Positions 26,495-34,293 of a stretch of 34,383 bases of DNA are shown piece by piece. Origin of the DNA: Nitrosomonadales bacterium (GTDB taxonomy: Bacteria; Pseudomonadota; Gammaproteobacteria; Burkholderiales; Gallionellaceae). The stretch is from the NCBI GenBank assembly GCA_016199835.1, contig JACQFX010000030.1, positions 1-34,383 on the forward strand. Reading direction: 5' to 3'. Position 1 is the stretch's first letter, and each line of letters starts with the position of its first letter. The notes below the pieces were generated by a model. The model saw only the letters and a list, made by a program, of their open reading frames with translations. It did no database searches and was not told the origin of the DNA. The translations under genes and the position numbers were made by a program.

Positions 26495-27400
26495 CTATAC
26501 GTCCTGCAACACCAGCCACCACCCGCCCAGCGTGGCAAAAGATACCAGCAACCCCACCGCCACCATCAGTGTCGCCAGTTCCGGATCGAGATCGTGTTCG
26601 CTGGCGATGATCGCGGCAGTGATCATCGGCGGCATGGCCGCTTCGAACAAGGTCACGCGCACCGGCAAACCGTGCGCGCCGAGCAGCGGCACATACAGCA
26701 GAAAGATCAGCAAAGGTGCGAGCAGCAACTTGAATCCCAGCCCTATGGCAAGATCGCGCCTATGCTCCGCGATGTGCCCCAGGCGCAATTGCAATCCCAC
26801 CGACAACAGCGCCAACGGCGCCAGCGTATCGCCCAGGCGTTTGAGCAGCGCAATGAACCACGGCGCGTACTCCACCGGAATCAGGATGAGTGAAATTACC
26901 AACGCGATGAACGGCGGGAACAGCACGATGCGGCGCGCGATCTCTGCGGCAGTCGGACGCCCCGATGAATACAAACCCGCCACGGTGATACCCAGCGTGG
27001 ACAGCACCAGAAACGAACCGAGTTGATCCACGATGATGCCGCTGACCATGCCTTCATGGCCGTAGTACGCCTCTATCATCGGCAGGCCGAAGAACGAGGT
27101 ATTGCCTAGTCCGCCGGTCAGCATCAGCGCGCCGACCGTGCTGCGTCGCAAACACAGCCAGCGCCCGACCAGCCAGAAGAATCCCGCCGCCAGCACAAAA
27201 TAGATCCACGCCATCGCCGCCATCAGCAGCACGTCGCCAGTAATTTTCAGGTCATGGATATACAGCAGCGTCAGCGCAGGCAACGAAACGTGGATGATGA
27301 AGCTATTGAGCGTGGCAGGCGCGTTATCCGGCATGCGCCTGATGCGGCGCAACAGCATGCCGCCGAGAAAGCAGAGGATGAGCAGGAGAAGGTTATTCAA
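26495..27400 (-). CDS. AEC family membrane transporter
   Basis: A 301-residue inner-membrane protein with about ten hydrophobic segments in two inverted halves, typical of the auxin efflux carrier/malonate transporter family. Conserved pieces are PALTLLYIHDL near the start, GGLGNTSFFGLPMIEAYYG near 95, and MPPMITAAIIASEHDLDPELA near 255. The cargo is probably a small organic anion, but this cannot be stated more closely. It lies 25 bp beyond the last gene of the TIGR04255 cassette on the same strand. Confidence 0.85.
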   Translation of the reverse strand: MNNLLLLILCFLGGMLLRRIRRMPDNAPATLNSFIIHVSLPALTLLYIHDLKITGDVLLMAAMAWIYFVLAAGFFWLVGRWLCLRRSTVGALMLTGGLGNTSFFGLPMIEAYYGHEGMVSGIIVDQLGSFLVLSTLGITVAGLYSSGRPTAAEIARRIVLFPPFIALVISLILIPVEYAPWFIALLKRLGDTLAPLALLSVGLQLRLGHIAEHRRDLAIGLGFKLLLAPLLIFLLYVPLLGAHGLPVRVTLFEAAMPPMITAAIIASEHDLDPELATLMVAVGLLVSFATLGGWWLVLQDV

Positions 27401-27425
27401 AACGACCTAGCCACACGGAGAAAAA

Positions 27426-27824
27426 CTATGGCTTAGCCCGGTAAACAGAATTGGCAGCAAGCTCCAAGGCGATGACTTTTTGTGCAGGTTTATCTGTAGG
27501 CCAGCCAACTACATTCGCGTGATTCAGATTGTTTTGGACAGGAGCCAGTTCTATTTTCAAAGATTGCCGACGGACGGCAATAGCAGCAATATCAGCTCGA
27601 CCGTAAAGCGTTACAGGCCTTGCATCCGCCACATCTTGCCCCACCTTCCAAAGTTCATCTTCAGCGAGATTCTGGTGCCGAGTAACAGAAAGATCGGGGT
27701 ACGGATGCGGTATAAATGCATCGGATTTTACGGTCCGATCAGAATTCCGTACCCATTTACTGAAAAGAATAAATCTGGCCAGTTGCTCTTCATCCGCAAC
27801 CACCTGTTCATTTCCATCGATCAT
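27426..27824 (-). CDS. Third gene of TIGR04255 cassette, unknown family
   Basis: A 132-residue protein without signal or membrane segments. It begins MIDGNEQVVADEEQLARFILFSKWVR (split: LARFILFSKWVR), then TVKSDAFIPHPYPDLSVTRH, and ends KPAQKVIALELAA. The PHPYPDLSVTRH and LYGRADI blocks look like a conserved core. I recognise no named domain. Its start overlaps the stop of the preceding gene (ATGA), so it belongs to a coupled three-gene operon. The gene is intact. Confidence 0.75.
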   Translation of the reverse strand: MIDGNEQVVADEEQLARFILFSKWVRNSDRTVKSDAFIPHPYPDLSVTRHQNLAEDELWKVGQDVADARPVTLYGRADIAAIAVRRQSLKIELAPVQNNLNHANVVGWPTDKPAQKVIALELAANSVYRAKP

Positions 27825-28315
27825 TCGGAAACAGCACGATGAACCAGCCTCAGAATATCGGCCGGGATTTCGCCAAAGAATGGCTCAGTGCCATAAGCTT
27901 TTCTATAACCAAGCAACGCTGCATAGTGCAGATCACCCTCCGGGCTTACACTGACCGACAAAATACGACGTGGCGATTGATACCACTCGAAAGTAATTTG
28001 CCCATCTGGCTCTGCTCCGACCGACGGCGCCACCATCTCAAGAGGAAGTGCGTTCAGAAAACGCTCCGCCTGCTGGATTGTTTCCCGCCCAACAGGCTGA
28101 GCTCCATAGCCATCCCAATCATTGAAACTGCATTCAGTCGCAATGCCATGTAAATCTTCTACGGCCTTTGTACCCGCTCCAAATGAGATCGCCTTGCGAA
28201 GTTGTGCCCGTCCTTCCGCAATTTGCCTGTTCACATACTCGGCCGCACCGCTCGTCCCAAATGTTTGCATCGCTCCAAAAGAAGAATAGGTACTTCTTGC
28301 CAGTGCGAGGGTCAT
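27821..28315 (-). CDS. Second gene of TIGR04255 cassette, unknown family
   Basis: A 164-residue cytosolic protein. A helical N terminus is followed by CSFNDWDGYGAQPV (near 78-91) and ITFEWYQSPRRILSVSVSPEGDLHYA (split: FEWYQSPRRILSVSV). It reads like a small alpha/beta domain with conserved DWDGYGA. No named family is recognised. It overlaps the genes on both sides by four bases. An internal start is possible, since the first about 25 residues are less conserved-looking. Confidence 0.75.
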   Translation of the reverse strand: MTLALARSTYSSFGAMQTFGTSGAAEYVNRQIAEGRAQLRKAISFGAGTKAVEDLHGIATECSFNDWDGYGAQPVGRETIQQAERFLNALPLEMVAPSVGAEPDGQITFEWYQSPRRILSVSVSPEGDLHYAALLGYRKAYGTEPFFGEIPADILRLVHRAVSE

Positions 28316-29073
28316 TTAATCAACTCCAATGTATTAGGGGTAACGCTGCCAAAGAACACTTTGTTTTTCAACCATCGCATTTGGGCCAAGTGCTGTTCAA
28401 ATGTATCCTGGTTAGCGATGGGTTCGATTGTAACAACATCAATATCCAGAATCACCCCCCATGCATCGCTCCCCTGCGGTGGTTGCACGGTCTGAATCAG
28501 GTTGATGCCATAAGGGTACCCCGGAACTGCCAGCGTATTGTGATGCAAAAAACCCTCAAATGGAACCTCCATGTCGCGCGGAGTCTTAGGTGGGTTTTCC
28601 AAGAAATCTTCCAATTTCACCTCATCCTGCAAAAACTCGATCCGATTGATGAAACGCAAACCAATCCGCTGAATTTCAGAGGGTTGTGCAATCTCGCTGT
28701 ATAGCCTCCACAAGCGAAATCCTTCCTGCTGGAATTGTTCCCAGCCTTGATAGGGCTTCAGGCGGCTGAATGAAAAACCATCCCGATTGAACTGCGCAAT
28801 ATGCAGTTTGTCCGCAGATTCACAACGCAACCCGCGCCACCCCACCTCGTGAACAGCCTGTTCAGATTGCACGTCGACCCCAAACTTGATCTCGTGGCGA
28901 ATACTATGCTGCGACTGAACGGCAGGATACTCAGAAAGACGTTGCTTGAATTGCTCTGATACAACATGCTCATCCCATTCAGCCTCGGCACGCGCAGTCA
29001 CCCCAATCGCCGCTTCGACAATAGGCGCACGGGAAAGCAATGGGAACGATTCGCTCAAATCAATCTTAAACAC
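28312..29073 (-). CDS. TIGR04255-family protein, first gene of cassette
   Basis: A 253-residue protein with the pattern of the sporadically distributed TIGR04255 family: LLSRAPIVEAAIGVTA near the start, FSRLKPYQGWEQF near 103, IQRIGLRFINRIEF near 135 and FEQHLAQMRWLKNKVFFGSVTP near the C terminus (split: RWLKNKVFFG). The family has no established activity. The GTG at 29073 is used because AAGGAAAG sits six bases upstream. It lies 51 bp after thrC and overlaps the next gene by four bases. GC content is visibly lower than in thrC and the AEC gene, suggesting acquisition. Confidence 0.82.
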   Translation of the reverse strand: MFKIDLSESFPLLSRAPIVEAAIGVTARAEAEWDEHVVSEQFKQRLSEYPAVQSQHSIRHEIKFGVDVQSEQAVHEVGWRGLRCESADKLHIAQFNRDGFSFSRLKPYQGWEQFQQEGFRLWRLYSEIAQPSEIQRIGLRFINRIEFLQDEVKLEDFLENPPKTPRDMEVPFEGFLHHNTLAVPGYPYGINLIQTVQPPQGSDAWGVILDIDVVTIEPIANQDTFEQHLAQMRWLKNKVFFGSVTPNTLELIK

Positions 29074-29124
29074 GCTCTTTCCTTAAAATTTAGCCCCCAG
29101 CTATTCTGCAAAATAGGTGAGCGA

Positions 29125-30558
29125 TTATACAAGCACGTTCGCCGCAATATACGCCTTGAGCTTCGCCACATCCGCCTCCATCGCCTCGCTGCGCTGTGGC
29201 AGATTCTCGATGCCGATCAGCGCTTCGGGACGCTCGGGTTCACGGCCCAGCGCTTCGCGTATGGTCTCCTCGAACTTGGCGGGCAATGCAGTCTCAAGAC
29301 AGATCAGTGGCAGGCTGGGGCGGCGCTGTTCCAGGCCGACCTTGATGCCGTCGGCGGTGTGCGTGTCTATCATCACGCCATATTCTTCCCACAACTCGCG
29401 TATGGTAGCGAGGCGATCCTGATGCGAACTCTTGCCGGAAGCGAAATGGAATTGCGACAAGGCATGCCAATATTCCGTGCCCTTGATGTCGAACGATCCA
29501 CCTGCATCCACCTTGCTCCAGAACTCGCGCACCTTCGCCGCATCGCGCCCGACCAGGTCGAACACGAAGCGCTCGAAGTTGCTGGCCTTGGAAATATCCA
29601 TCGATGGGCTGCTGGTCTCGTAGGTGTGATCCGTGCCGCGCGGGCGGTATACCCCGGTGCGGAAAAATTCGTCCAGCACGTCGTTCTCGTTGGTGGCGAG
29701 AATGAGCTGGCCGATAGGCAAACCCATCATGCGCGCGATGTGGCCTGCACAGATGTTCCCGAAGTTGCCGGAGGGAACCGAGAATGCAACCTGTTCGTCG
29801 TTCGATTTCGTCGCGGCGAAGTAGCCTTTGAAATAGTAAACCACCTGCGCCGACACGCGCGCCCAGTTGATCGAGTTCACCGTGCCGATCTTGTATTTTG
29901 CCTTGAAAGCGTGGTCGTTGGACACCGCCTTCACCATGTCCTGCGCATCGTCGAACATGCCGGTGACGGCGATGTTGAAAATATTGGGGTCTTGCAGAGA
30001 ATACATCTGCGCACGCTGGAAGCTGCTCATTTTTCCGTGCGGCGACAGCATGAACACGCGGATGCCGCGCTTGCCGCGCATCGCGTATTCGGCGGCGGAA
30101 CCGGTGTCGCCCGAGGTCGCGCCGAGGATATTAAGTTCAGCGTTCTGTTTTGCCAGCGCATACTCGAACAGATTGCCCAGCAACTGCATTGCCATGTCCT
30201 TGAACGCGAGCGTCGGGCCGTTGGAAAGTTCGAGGATGTGGACGCCGGGTTCCAGCGTGCGCAACGGCGAGATCTGCGTGGCATCAGAATCGGCGCGGCC
30301 ATTGCTGTACACCTCAGCGGTATAGGTTTTGTTGATGATCGCGCGCAGATCGCCCGCAGGAATGTCGGTGATGAATTTCGACAGCACTTCGAACGCGAGG
30401 TCGGCGTAGGACAGATTGCGCCAAGCGTTGAGTTCGGCATGACTCACCTGCGGATATTGCTCCGGCAGGTATAAGCCGCCATCGGGCGCGAGGCCGCCGA
30501 GCAGGATTTCGGTGAAAGTCCTGGTGGGAGAATTGCCGCGTGTAGAGATGTATTTCAT
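29125..30558 (-). CDS. thrC: Threonine synthase
   Basis: A PLP enzyme converting O-phosphohomoserine to threonine, 477 residues, of the long (fungal/gammaproteobacterial) class. It starts MKYISTRGNSP; the PLP lysine is in LSNGPTLAFKDMAMQ near residue 122, and GATSGDTGSAAEYAMRGK near 155 binds phosphate. It follows hom by 53 bp in the alaA-hom-thrC cluster. Confidence 0.96.
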   Translation of the reverse strand: MKYISTRGNSPTRTFTEILLGGLAPDGGLYLPEQYPQVSHAELNAWRNLSYADLAFEVLSKFITDIPAGDLRAIINKTYTAEVYSNGRADSDATQISPLRTLEPGVHILELSNGPTLAFKDMAMQLLGNLFEYALAKQNAELNILGATSGDTGSAAEYAMRGKRGIRVFMLSPHGKMSSFQRAQMYSLQDPNIFNIAVTGMFDDAQDMVKAVSNDHAFKAKYKIGTVNSINWARVSAQVVYYFKGYFAATKSNDEQVAFSVPSGNFGNICAGHIARMMGLPIGQLILATNENDVLDEFFRTGVYRPRGTDHTYETSSPSMDISKASNFERFVFDLVGRDAAKVREFWSKVDAGGSFDIKGTEYWHALSQFHFASGKSSHQDRLATIRELWEEYGVMIDTHTADGIKVGLEQRRPSLPLICLETALPAKFEETIREALGREPERPEALIGIENLPQRSEAMEADVAKLKAYIAANVLV

Positions 30559-30579
30559 CAGTGGCTCACTTCGATTAGT

Positions 30580-30605
30580 CCCCTCTCCCGCCAGCGGGCG
30601 AGGGG
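30580..30605. repeat. Intercistronic hairpin between hom and thrC
   Basis: CCCCTCTCCCG (30580-30590) and CGGGCGAGGGG (30595-30605) form an almost perfect stem with a four-base loop CCAG. It has no T-run on the minus strand, so it is more likely a dispersed repeat or mRNA-stability hairpin than a full terminator. Confidence 0.55.
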
Positions 30606-30611
30606 AGTTTG

Positions 30612-31925
30612 TTATTTTCCCAGCTCTTCCAGCCTTAACTTCGTCACCTTACCCGCCACTACACTCAACGCCTCCATCTTCGCGATCGCCGCATTGATGC
30701 GCTTCTCGCGTGTCAGATGAGTGAGCATGATGAGGTCGGTCTGCTCTTCGCCTTCGCCGGGTTCTTTCTGGATCACGGCGTCTATGGAAATCTGTTCATC
30801 GGCAAGGATGCGCGTGATGTCGGCCAGCACGCCGGGTTTGTCGGCCACGCGCAAACGCAGGTAGTAGCTGGTCTGCACCGCATCCATAGCCAGGGCGGGA
30901 ATATTGGCGATCTGGTTGGGCTGGAACGCCAGATGCGGCACACGATTTTCCGGGTCTGCGGTGTGCATGCGCGTCACGTCCACGAGGTCGGCGATCACCG
31001 CGCTGGCGGTCGGCTCGGCGCCTGCGCCCTTGCCGTAATACAGCGTCGCCCCCACGGCGTCGCCCTGTACCAGCACGGCATTCATCGCGCCCTCGACGTT
31101 GGCGATCAGACGCCTGGCCGGGATCAGCGTGGGGTGTACGCGCAGTTCGATGCCTTCCGGTGTGCGACGCGTGATGCCGAGCAGCTTGATGCGATAGCCG
31201 AGTTGTTCGGCGTACTTGATGTCGATCGCATCGAGTTTGGAAATGCCTTCGATGTGAGCCTTGTCGAACTGCATGGCAGTGCCAAAGGCCAAAGCAGAAA
31301 GGATGGTAATCTTGTGTGCGGCATCCACGCCTTCGATGTCGAAGGTCGGATCGGCTTCTGCGTAACCCAGACGCTGCGCTTCTTTCAGCACGGTGTCGAA
31401 GCTCAGGCCTTTGTCGCGCATCTCGGACAGGATGAAGTTGGTGGTGCCGTTGATAATCCCCGCGATCCATTCGATGCGGTTGGCAGCCAGGCCTTCGCGC
31501 ACCGCCTTGATGATGGGGATGCCGCCCGCCACCGCCGCCTCGAACGCGACCATCACGCGCATCTTCTGCGCCTCCATGAATATCTCGTTGCCGTGCGTGG
31601 CCAGCAGCGCCTTGTTCGCAGTGACCACATGCTTGCCGTTGTGGATGGCTTGCAGCACCAGTTCCCTGGCTACGCCGTAGCCGCCGATCAGTTCGATGAC
31701 GATATCCACTTCCGGATCGTTCACCACCGCGAACGCATCGTCGGTCACGCGGCAGGCGCCGCCCGTAACTTTGTTCGCCAGTTCCACATTCTTGTCCGCC
31801 ACTACGGTAATGACGATGGGACGACCGGCGCGGCGCGCGATCTCTTCCGCATTGCGTTGCAGCACGGTGAAAGTGCCGCCGCCGACGGTGCCGATGCCGA
31901 GCAGGCCTACGTTGATTGGTTTCAT
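30612..31925 (-). CDS. hom: Homoserine dehydrogenase
   Basis: Reduces aspartate semialdehyde to homoserine for threonine and methionine synthesis. The ATG at 31925 gives 437 residues starting MKPINVGLLGIGTVGGG (NAD(P)-binding loop, residues 8-18). The catalytic domain has GGIPIIKAVREGLAANRIEWIAGIINGTTN (split: GIPIIKAVREGL and GIINGTTNFIL), YAEADPTFDIEGVDAAHK, and a C-terminal ACT domain (VADKPGVLADITRILADEQIS, split: KPGVLADITRIL) for feedback by threonine. The frame is open upstream to 32126, but that part is antisense to alaA and the repeat. A GGAA site precedes the ATG. Confidence 0.96.
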   Translation of the reverse strand: MKPINVGLLGIGTVGGGTFTVLQRNAEEIARRAGRPIVITVVADKNVELANKVTGGACRVTDDAFAVVNDPEVDIVIELIGGYGVARELVLQAIHNGKHVVTANKALLATHGNEIFMEAQKMRVMVAFEAAVAGGIPIIKAVREGLAANRIEWIAGIINGTTNFILSEMRDKGLSFDTVLKEAQRLGYAEADPTFDIEGVDAAHKITILSALAFGTAMQFDKAHIEGISKLDAIDIKYAEQLGYRIKLLGITRRTPEGIELRVHPTLIPARRLIANVEGAMNAVLVQGDAVGATLYYGKGAGAEPTASAVIADLVDVTRMHTADPENRVPHLAFQPNQIANIPALAMDAVQTSYYLRLRVADKPGVLADITRILADEQISIDAVIQKEPGEGEEQTDLIMLTHLTREKRINAAIAKMEALSVVAGKVTKLRLEELGK

Positions 31926-31941
31926 TTCAATTCCTAAATAT

Positions 31942-32002
31942 AGGGTGGGCACGATTCTGTGCCCACCATTTTTCCGTGTGGGCACAGAATCGCGCCCACC
32001 CT
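31942..32002. repeat. Long inverted repeat between alaA and hom
   Basis: Two 25-bp arms (31942-31966 and 31978-32002) match at 24 of 25 positions as inverted copies, core AGGGTGGGCACGATTCTGTG. A related half-site occurs at 33951-33975. This is a dispersed palindromic repeat inserted between two genes of a cluster, where it may form a strong mRNA hairpin and reduce hom/thrC expression relative to alaA. Confidence 0.75.
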
Positions 32003-32008
32003 GCAAGA

Positions 32009-33259
32009 CTATTTCCCGTGGCGCTTGCGGTAATACTCCAGGAAGCGGGCGATGCGTCCCATCGCTTCGGTGAGGTCGTCGGCATTGGGCAGGAACACCA
32101 CGCGGAAATGATCGGTATTCGGCCAATTGAAGCCGCGTCCCTGCACCACCAGCACCTTTTCAGTCTCCAGCAATTCGAGCACGAATTTCTGGTCGTCCTC
32201 TATCGGGTACATTTCCGGATCGAGGCGCGGGAACAGATACAGCGCGGCTTTCGGCTTGACGCAGGTCACGCCAGGAATCGCCGTGATCAACTGGTGCGCG
32301 AGGTCGCGCTGCTTCGCCAGCCTGCCTCCCGGTGCGACCAGATCGTTGATGCTCTGGTAACCGCCGAGCGCGGTCTGGATCGCGAACTGCCCCGGCACGT
32401 TGGAGCACAAGCGCATCGAAGCCAGAATGCCGAGGCCGTCGATGTAATCCTGCGCATGTTTTTTCTCGCCCGACACTATCATCCAGCCGGCACGATAGCC
32501 GCAGGCGCGGTAATTCTTGGACAGCCCGTTCATGGTCACGAACAGCACGTCATCCGCCAGCGAAGCGATCGAGGTATGCGTCGCACCGTCGTACAGCATC
32601 TTGTCGTAGATTTCGTCGGCGAACACGATAAGCTGGTTCTGGCGCGCGATCTCGACGATCTCGCGCAATAGCTCGTCCGAATACAGCGCCCCGGTCGGGT
32701 TGTTCGGATTGATGATGACGATGGCGCGCGTGTTGGGCGTGATCTTGCGGCGGATGTCGTTCAGGTCGGGCATCCACTCGTTCTGCTCGTCGCAGATGTA
32801 ATGACGTGGCGTACCGCCCGCCAGCGTCACCGCCGCCGTCCACAGCGGATAATCCGGCGCGGGCACCAGCACTTCGTCGCCGGTATTGAGCAAGGCCTGC
32901 ATCGCCATCACGATCAATTCCGAAGCGCCGTTGCCTAGGAAAATATCTTCCAGCCCAACACCTGCGATCTTCTTCTGCTGGCAGTAGTGCATGATCGCCT
33001 TGCGCGCGGCGAACAAGCCCTTGGAATCGGAATAGCCGGAGGAGTTGGGCAGGTTGTGAATCACGTCCTGCTGGATTTCTTCCGGCGCCTCGAAGCCAAA
33101 TGGCGCGAGGTTGCCGATGTTGAGCTTGATGATGCGGTGACCATCTTCTTCCATCTGCTTGGCGCGCGCCATCACCGGGCCACGGATGTCATAGCAGACA
33201 TTGGCCAGCTTGGTGGATTTCAGTACGGGGCGCACATCAGCGGTATCGGTTCGTTTCAC
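32009..33259 (-). CDS. alaA: Glutamate-pyruvate aminotransferase, AlaA-type
   Basis: A 416-residue PLP fold-type I transaminase with the AlaA signature KLANVCYDIRGPV near residue 17. Further blocks are LNIGNLAPFGFEAPEEI near 45, YSDSKGLFAARKAI near 77, PAPDYPLWTAAVTLAGG, IINPNNPTGALYS, and the PLP lysine in MNGLSKNYRACGYRAGW near 250. It makes alanine from pyruvate and glutamate. The GTG at 33259 is used; its ribosome-binding site is weak. It is first in the alaA-hom-thrC cluster, with a 24-bp imperfect repeat in its upstream region. Confidence 0.92.
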   Translation of the reverse strand: MKRTDTADVRPVLKSTKLANVCYDIRGPVMARAKQMEEDGHRIIKLNIGNLAPFGFEAPEEIQQDVIHNLPNSSGYSDSKGLFAARKAIMHYCQQKKIAGVGLEDIFLGNGASELIVMAMQALLNTGDEVLVPAPDYPLWTAAVTLAGGTPRHYICDEQNEWMPDLNDIRRKITPNTRAIVIINPNNPTGALYSDELLREIVEIARQNQLIVFADEIYDKMLYDGATHTSIASLADDVLFVTMNGLSKNYRACGYRAGWMIVSGEKKHAQDYIDGLGILASMRLCSNVPGQFAIQTALGGYQSINDLVAPGGRLAKQRDLAHQLITAIPGVTCVKPKAALYLFPRLDPEMYPIEDDQKFVLELLETEKVLVVQGRGFNWPNTDHFRVVFLPNADDLTEAMGRIARFLEYYRKRHGK

Positions 33260-33289
33260 AATATTCTTTCAGTCTCAAAAATCCACTCG

Positions 33290-33366
33290 ACCACGGAAAA
33301 CACGAATGACACGAAAAGAACAGGCACCGTTCCGGGTTTGTCCGTGCCATCCGTGTATTCCGTGGT
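33290..33366. repeat. Imperfect inverted repeat upstream of alaA
   Basis: Arms of 24 bp, 33290-33313 (ACCACGGAAAACACGAATGA...) and 33343-33366, match as inverted copies at 21 of 24 positions. This belongs to the widespread 'ccacggaaaacacgaaaggcacg' dispersed repeat type. It occupies the probable alaA promoter region. Confidence 0.6.
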
Positions 33367-33500
33367 TACCGATTTTTCAATCGTTCGTTTCAGTCATATG
33401 CGAATCCGGTAGAATCCGCCTGAAACCACGAGCCACAAAGGCCGCAATTCTATCCGAGCGCGCCCTGCTCAGCAAATAAACCGGACGTAACGGAGCCACA

Positions 33501-33875
33501 TTGAAACTGCATCTTTCCAGCAACGCCGGACAAAAAATGTTCACCGCGCACGGCGCGGGCTACGTCATGGTCAACAGCGAACGCTACGATCGTTCCATTG
33601 TAGTCACGCCGGGACAGGTGCTGAAGGATTGGTCGCCACAGAATTTCGACGCGCTGGACGAAACGTGTTTCGAGTATTTCCTCGCGCTCAAGCCCGAGAT
33701 ACTGCTGCTCGGCACCGGCGCCCGACAGCGCTTCCCGCACCCGCGCCTGTACCAGGCACTGACCGCAGCGCGCATAGGCGTGGAATGCATGGACACCCCA
33801 GCCACCTGCCGCACCTACAACATCCTGATGGCGGAAGGCCGCAAAGTGGTGGCGGGAATTTTGTTGCAGGGTTAG
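33501..33875 (+). CDS. Mth938-like (DUF498/AAMDC) protein
   Basis: A 124-residue cytosolic protein with the Mth938 fold: ITAHGAGYVMVNSERYDRSIVV-type start (seen as FTAHGAGYVMVN), LLLGTGARQRFPHPRL near 73, and VECMDTPATCRTYNILMAEGRKVVAGIL (split: MDTPATCRTYNILM and RKVVAGIL). The family includes the mitochondrial complex I assembly factor NDUFAF3; its bacterial role is unknown. The start is TTG at 33501, supported by CGGAG upstream. Confidence 0.87.
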   Translation: MKLHLSSNAGQKMFTAHGAGYVMVNSERYDRSIVVTPGQVLKDWSPQNFDALDETCFEYFLALKPEILLLGTGARQRFPHPRLYQALTAARIGVECMDTPATCRTYNILMAEGRKVVAGILLQG

Positions 33876-33950
33876 CTGGCGAGTGGCAGGTTACAAGCAG
33901 TAAGATAACAAGATTGTATTTCCTGCCACAAGCGGTCGTTCGAGCTTGGT

Positions 33951-33975
33951 AGGGTGGACACGCTTTTGTGCCCAC
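33951..33975. repeat. Half-site of the AGGGTGG-GTGCCCAC repeat
   Basis: AGGGTGGACACGCTTTTGTG followed by CCCAC matches one arm of the long inverted repeat at 31942-32002 with a few substitutions. It is a solo copy upstream of the membrane-protein gene. Confidence 0.5.
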
Positions 33976-34020
33976 GTGGATGCCAGACTGGGTAAGTATC
34001 CAATTACTTATGGAAAACTA

Positions 34021-34293
34021 ATGCGCATTGAACAACAAGAGATTTTGAGCAAGGTCCCTGAAGTAACCTTGATCTTTTGGATCATAAAGATTATTGCCAC
34101 AACCTTGGGCGAGACCGGCGGCGATGCCCTGTCCATGTCTATGGGCCTCGGCTATCTCGTAAGCACCGGAATCTTCGCAGCAATATTTGCAGTTGCGGTA
34201 ATGGTACAGATCATGGCAAAGAAATTTCATCTGGTTGTGTACTCAGTAGTGTCCGGTTTAATTGATAGCCATCGGCTGCCAACTCAATATTGA
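34021..34293 (+). pseudogene. COG4705-like membrane protein, interrupted
   Basis: The ATG at 34021 begins MRIEQQEILSKVPEVTLIFWIIKIIATTLGETGGD, and a second hydrophobic segment follows (LVSTGIFAAIFAVAVMVQIM). This is the N-terminal two-helix start of the COG4705 membrane-protein family, usually about 250 residues with repeated TTxGETxGD units. After KKFHLVVY (about 34242) the sequence loses similarity and meets a stop at 34293. The break coincides with AGTAGTGTCCGGTTTA, which looks like an insertion-sequence end. The gene therefore appears cut off; the remainder could lie beyond the window. Confidence 0.6.

Noticed and set aside
29094-29130. TATAAT at the thrC stop as promoter of the TIGR04255 cassette
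   Set aside because: The hexamer overlaps the stop codon of thrC, and no acceptable -35 is found at 16-18 bp; the cassette may simply be read from thrC or another promoter.
28966-30474. 502-codon open frame opposite thrC
   Set aside because: Antisense to a fully conserved threonine synthase gene; the composition is that of a shadow frame.
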